Below are positions 13,527 to 16,383 of a DNA stretch of 16,383 nt, in pieces (positions within the stretch are counted from its first letter, which is position 1; every line of letters starts with the position of its first letter). The stretch comes from Caryophanales bacterium UBA1744. GTDB taxonomy: Bacteria; Bacillota_I; Bacilli_A; RFN20; CAG-826. Made by a program: the position numbers and the translations under genes. Under the pieces are notes generated by a model. The model was not told the origin of the DNA. It worked only from the letters and a program-made list of their open reading frames with translations, and did no database searches. The DNA is taken from the NCBI GenBank assembly GCA_002314915.1, contig DCHU01000017.1, positions 22,357 through 38,739 on the forward strand, given 5' to 3'.

Positions 13527-14782
13527 ATTTTCTTACGCAAGTGTTTGAACATTTCTTCCGTTGCGATTCTAAACTTGGCAACGACATCCTTCTCCTCAGG
13601 AACTATGTAATAGCGGATTTCGGGAGTTCCCAATGAGACAATGTCTCCAACCTCATACCAGAAGAAATCTGAATAAAGGGAGTAGCAGGCTAAAGACTTT
13701 TGGGTATGAACGATGTTTCCCTGGTCGTCTCTTAACTCGAAACCGTTGATATCGTGATGCAGAGATCCGTTGCCCAACCTATATACGCACTTGTGGTCAA
13801 TGGTCGCATATACGACGCCATTAACATCCTTGGAATACTCACCGTTTTCGATCTCTTTTTTGACACAGTTTCTCTGCCATCTGTACCAGTCAGGAATATG
13901 GTTGAATTTCGTCTCTCCAATCCTGTTTGCCAGATACCCATTTTCAGTGAGTTCATAGGTGTTTCCGCACTCCTCGCAGACGAGCTCGATTCCCTTTCCA
14001 ACCATGCGTCCTTCTGTAAGGCAGTGTGGGCATTTGTAAAGGGCTCTGTTCAGATAGTCTGCACGGAATGGCTCATCTATGACAATGTTGTTCTCTTGTT
14101 GTTCTTTGAAGTTGTCGAAAGTGAAATGATGCTTAATGATATTTGCGATGTTTTCCTTTGGAAGAGATAACTGTTCTTTGTTGATAATGCATGATATTTC
14201 CGCACTGACTTTCGTGTCACGAACTTGGAGATTGTTGTATAAGGGATCGCGTAAAAAAGCACCGTGTGTACGAACCATGAGAACAGGCACTTTCAGGTAT
14301 TTTACGAGACCAGGAATACTATCAGGAAGCTCGGTTGCGGTACCGTCAAAAGAGTACGATGCCTCAGGGAATAAAACGACTGAGGATTTGAGTTTTTCGA
14401 TGACGTGTTTCATGTTCAGAATCAGTGTCACGTCACTCTGGAATTTGAGGGCTGGAAAACAGCCTATTTTCCTCAGTAGCCAATCCATTCCGATGAAGGC
14501 GTCATCGGTTGTGGCGATATTGAACGGCCTGTCTTTGAAAATCTTGAACAGCATCTCTAAATCAATGAAACTTGAGTGATTCATCAATATGAGGCACGGT
14601 TGGTCAAGAGGGATATCCTGACCACTCTTCCACTCAAAGCTAAAAGACGTCTTCTTGAAGTCGCCAGCCGCGACAAGATTTATAAGACCTTTGAAGAATT
14701 TGCTCTGCTTAGTTGGAAGGATATTTGGTTGTTTAACCGGTTTGACCGTCTTGAATGACGCCTCGGTTATCTTAATTTTCAT
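13520..14782 (-). CDS. PlsC-type acyltransferase with C-terminal zinc ribbon
   Basis: 420 residues from the ATG at 14782. A longer reading from a TTG at 14845 adds 21 hydrophobic residues but has no RBS and runs over the promoter, so the ATG is preferred. Residues about 60-200 form the PlsC acyltransferase domain: NHSSFIDLE (68-76) with the catalytic HX4D pair His69/Asp74, and FPEASYSFDGT (138-148), equivalent to the usual FPEGTRS block but with a changed centre. Residues 251-272 make a CPHC-x14-CEEC zinc ribbon. The remaining 150 residues (beta-rich, many aromatic and His residues, e.g. HHDINGFELRDDQGNI) match no domain I recognise. Expected reaction: acyl transfer to a lysophospholipid or glycerol phosphate at the inner membrane face. 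Length is nearly twice that of a minimal PlsC. It is a single-gene unit with a stop-overlapping terminator. Confidence 0.83.
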   Translation of the reverse strand: MKIKITEASFKTVKPVKQPNILPTKQSKFFKGLINLVAAGDFKKTSFSFEWKSGQDIPLDQPCLILMNHSSFIDLEMLFKIFKDRPFNIATTDDAFIGMDWLLRKIGCFPALKFQSDVTLILNMKHVIEKLKSSVVLFPEASYSFDGTATELPDSIPGLVKYLKVPVLMVRTHGAFLRDPLYNNLQVRDTKVSAEISCIINKEQLSLPKENIANIIKHHFTFDNFKEQQENNIVIDEPFRADYLNRALYKCPHCLTEGRMVGKGIELVCEECGNTYELTENGYLANRIGETKFNHIPDWYRWQRNCVKKEIENGEYSKDVNGVVYATIDHKCVYRLGNGSLHHDINGFELRDDQGNIVHTQKSLACYSLYSDFFWYEVGDIVSLGTPEIRYYIVPEEKDVVAKFRIATEEMFKHLRKKMA

Positions 14783-14788
14783 GATGAT

Positions 14789-14817
14789 AGGATACTTGAG
14801 ACCTATTGTTATCACAA
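14789..14817 (-). promoter_or_regulatory. Candidate promoter of the acyltransferase, apparently leaderless
   Basis: TTGTGA (14812-14817) and TATCCT (14789-14794) are separated by 17 nt. The -10 ends 6 nt before the ATG at 14782, with no Shine-Dalgarno between. The rest of the divergent gap up to 14940 is AT-rich, with nothing else I can support. Confidence 0.4.
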
Positions 14818-14940
14818 ACCATATCTTTAGAAATATAATGGACAATTTCTTTAATATCTGTTCATTAAAAAATAATAAAGATGCGGTCGTGTAAGCGCAT
14901 AAATATATAAAGTGATGTAGTTATTTGATAATTTTGAATT

Positions 14941-15630
14941 ATGAGAAAACTGAAGATACCAAACGAGGTCGCCTATTTTCTAGCAATCATCATTCTTGCC
15001 GTGGCGGTTTGTTTTGCAACAGCGAGTGATTTCGGCGTCTCAATGATCGTTGCGCCTGCTTATATCCTAAGCATGAAATTCACATTCTTGACCTTTGGTC
15101 AATGGGAATATGCTACTCAAGCGTTATTGTTCATAATCTTCTGCATAATGATGAAGAGATTCCATTGGACTTATCTGACAAGTTTCTTAACATGCTTGAT
15201 ATACGGAGGAGTTCTCGACTTATTCAGATTGATACCACTATTTAATCCAAACGTCACAATTCCTGGATCAATGGATATACATCTCCGAATCCTCTATTTC
15301 CTGCTCGGGATGTTTCTGTGTTCATTCTCAATCGCACTTTTCAATAGAGCGTACATTTATCCAGAAGTTGTCGATATGGTTCCTAGAGGTGCCGCAAAGC
15401 GTTTCAATTGCAAATTTTTCGTTGCCAAATACATCTTTGATGCCTCGTATTTGATCATTGGTTTAGTGTTATCCCTTTGTTTCTTCAAAGATATACGCGG
15501 AATCGGATGGGGAACATTGGTTCTAGTTGTTTGCAATGGTTATATCATAAACTTATTTATGAAATTGATTGATAAATGTTTTGAATTCCCACCTATCCAC
15601 AACAAATTCTCTCAGCATTTCGATTTTTAG
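14941..15630 (+). CDS. Six-helix membrane protein, DUF6198/YczE-like
   Basis: 229 residues with about six hydrophobic helices (roughly 10-28, 35-50, 57-72, 77-98, 116-135 and 165-205). Conserved-looking segments are PNEVAYFLAIIIL (7-19), SDFGVSMIVAPAYILS (29-44), TFGQWEYATQALLF (51-64) and LTSFLTCLIYGGVLDL (78-93), which match the DUF6198 group related to YitT/YczE proteins. Their function is unknown; transport or efflux is an inference from topology. An in-frame TGA lies directly upstream (14935-14937), which fixes the start region. No Shine-Dalgarno is present; GATAAT (14927-14932) ends 8 nt before the ATG. A TetR regulator follows after 92 nt on the same strand and is a plausible controller. 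Confidence 0.75.
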   Translation: MRKLKIPNEVAYFLAIIILAVAVCFATASDFGVSMIVAPAYILSMKFTFLTFGQWEYATQALLFIIFCIMMKRFHWTYLTSFLTCLIYGGVLDLFRLIPLFNPNVTIPGSMDIHLRILYFLLGMFLCSFSIALFNRAYIYPEVVDMVPRGAAKRFNCKFFVAKYIFDASYLIIGLVLSLCFFKDIRGIGWGTLVLVVCNGYIINLFMKLIDKCFEFPPIHNKFSQHFDF

Positions 15631-15687
15631 TATCAAACTTTTCACTTAATTTCATTCATCATAAAAAGAAACAATTTTATTTTTCTG

Positions 15688-15706
15688 TGTCAATATTATA
15701 TTTACA
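15688..15706. promoter_or_regulatory. Palindromic operator candidate over the TetR promoter
   Basis: TGTCAATATTATATTTACA has 9-bp arms around a central T with a single mismatched pair. It contains the likely -10 (TATTAT/TATATT) and ends 16 nt before the TetR start codon. Position and size match autoregulatory TetR-family operators. Confidence 0.55.
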
Positions 15707-15722
15707 AGTGAGGTTGTAGTTT

Positions 15723-16253
15723 ATGAGACACAAGAATCAGACTAATGAGTTTATCAAGGAATGCATTTGCTATTCTTACATCACTCTTTTGTATGAAAAG
15801 CCAAAGGAGGAAATCAGCATCACTGAGATTTGCGAGAAATCAGGTTTTGGTCGCACAACCTACTACAGGCACTTCAGCTCCAACAAGAACGATCTTATCT
15901 TTTATATATCCAAGCAAAAATGGATAGAGTACAAACAAGAACACTTAGAGGCCGTAGAAAAAGATGCAGGACTCGAGTTCCTCACCCACCTTTACAATCA
16001 CAAGAGATTCATGTTGATGCTGAAAGAGCAGAACATGATAGAACTGTTATTCATAATCCTCTCGGACATCTTTGGAACAAAGGATTTGGAAGACAAGAGT
16101 AAAAAATACTCGGCAGACATCTTTGTCGGAATGTGCTTTGCCGTCATATATGACTGGATTTGCTTTGATTGCATTGATGAGCCCGAAGAAATCAAAAAGA
16201 GAATCCAGGGAAGTATCAAGCAAGTCGCCAACGAGGTTAAAAAATACAGCTAA
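15723..16253 (+). CDS. TetR/AcrR-family transcriptional regulator
   Basis: 176 residues. The N-terminal DNA-binding domain is clear: ISITEICEKSGFGRTTYYRHFSSNK (35-59) is the helix-turn-helix followed by the YYxxFxxK hallmark of TetR proteins. The remaining ~110 residues form the ligand/dimerisation part, which is short for the family and poorly conserved, so the inducer cannot be predicted. GAGG (15710-15713) lies 9 nt before the ATG. A near-perfect 19-bp palindrome overlaps the gene's own promoter, pointing to autorepression. The most plausible additional target is the upstream membrane protein, although I see no copy of the palindrome before that gene. A strong terminator follows. Confidence 0.9.
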   Translation: MRHKNQTNEFIKECICYSYITLLYEKPKEEISITEICEKSGFGRTTYYRHFSSNKNDLIFYISKQKWIEYKQEHLEAVEKDAGLEFLTHLYNHKRFMLMLKEQNMIELLFIILSDIFGTKDLEDKSKKYSADIFVGMCFAVIYDWICFDCIDEPEEIKKRIQGSIKQVANEVKKYS

Positions 16254-16258
16254 CAAAG

Positions 16259-16282
16259 GACGTTTCTATAACGTCTTTTTTT
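16259..16282 (+). terminator. Intrinsic terminator of the TetR gene
   Basis: GACGTT (16259-16264) pairs with AACGTC (16270-16275) around TCTAT, followed by seven T (16276-16282). It starts 5 nt after the stop codon. Confidence 0.88.
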
Positions 16283-16342
16283 AATTTCTTTCATAAATCG
16301 GTAGTTTGTCACATTTTTTGTGCTTTTCGTTTTAATTCAAGA

Positions 16343-16383
16343 ATGTTTATCGCGCCCGATGATATTGTTATCCAACCGAGGTA
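16343..16383 (+). CDS. Possible start of a next gene, cut by the window edge
   Basis: An ATG at 16343 opens a frame (MFIAPDDIVIQPR) that stays open to the last base. There is no Shine-Dalgarno. TTGTCA (16306-16311) and TTTAAT (16331-16336) could be a promoter with a 19-nt spacer, and the -10 would end 6 nt before the ATG. Thirteen codons are too few to recognise a family or to prove coding. Confidence 0.2.
   Translation, partial: MFIAPDDIVIQPR

Noticed and set aside
13754..14170. 138-codon + strand open frame antisense to the acyltransferase
   Set aside because: It covers the zinc-ribbon region of the real gene and has no RBS or domain.
14136..14579. 147-codon + strand open frame antisense to the acyltransferase
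   Set aside because: The opposite strand encodes the PlsC motifs. No RBS and no recognisable protein features.
14783..14845. TTG start at 14845 for the acyltransferase with an N-terminal hydrophobic segment
   Set aside because: No RBS, a rare start codon and overlap with the candidate promoter. Family-like sequence begins only after the ATG at 14782.
1..16383. tRNA, rRNA, CRISPR repeats, transposase or phage genes
   Set aside because: No cloverleaf with CCA-type ends, no spaced direct-repeat array and no transposase or integrase motif was seen on either strand.

Overview
The window is a gene-dense bacterial segment of moderately low G+C. It carries 15 well-supported protein genes and no RNA gene, mobile element or CRISPR array that I can see. 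Gene content, lipobox-bearing lipoproteins, purine-rich Shine-Dalgarno sites and short T-tailed terminators suggest an uncultured low-G+C Firmicutes/Bacilli lineage close to the Mollicutes, but no marker gene here fixes the taxon. All 15 stop codons are TAA (10) or TAG (5). TGA is not used as a stop and does not occur in frame, which fits that neighbourhood.

Layout. Bases 1-2052 (+) hold most of a U32-family protein, cut at its 5' end, ending at a terminator that also works for the convergent gene. Bases 2089-3774 (-) encode a secreted lipoprotein with a tyrosine-phosphatase-type domain. Bases 3977-7283 (-) form a four-gene operon: two RimK-like ATP-grasp ligases that overlap by 13 nt, a CvpA-like membrane protein and a lipoprotein of unknown function, closed by a hairpin at 3954-3970. 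A divergent intergenic region leads to an aminotransferase (7382-8566, +). It shares a bidirectional terminator with a convergent TrkH-like/RCK_C membrane protein (8589-9593, -).

Bases 9705-14782 (-) are mostly single-gene units: an AlkD-type DNA glycosylase, an NTF2-like protein, an AraD-type 4-epimerase, an ABC-F ATPase and a PlsC-type acyltransferase with a zinc ribbon. Almost every unit has its own terminator, and four of the stop codons lie inside the terminator stem. The right end (+) holds a DUF6198-type six-helix membrane protein and a TetR regulator with a palindromic operator candidate over its own promoter.

Functionally this is mainly housekeeping and envelope material: RNA modification, ribosome-associated ATPase, lipid acylation, K+/ion regulation, DNA repair. 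The four-gene ATP-grasp/CvpA/lipoprotein operon and the modular phosphatase lipoprotein are the least explained parts. Several genes lack a Shine-Dalgarno and carry a -10-like box 6-8 nt before the start codon, which suggests leaderless transcripts. Several compact palindromes sit on or next to candidate promoters. No clear defence or mobile system is present.
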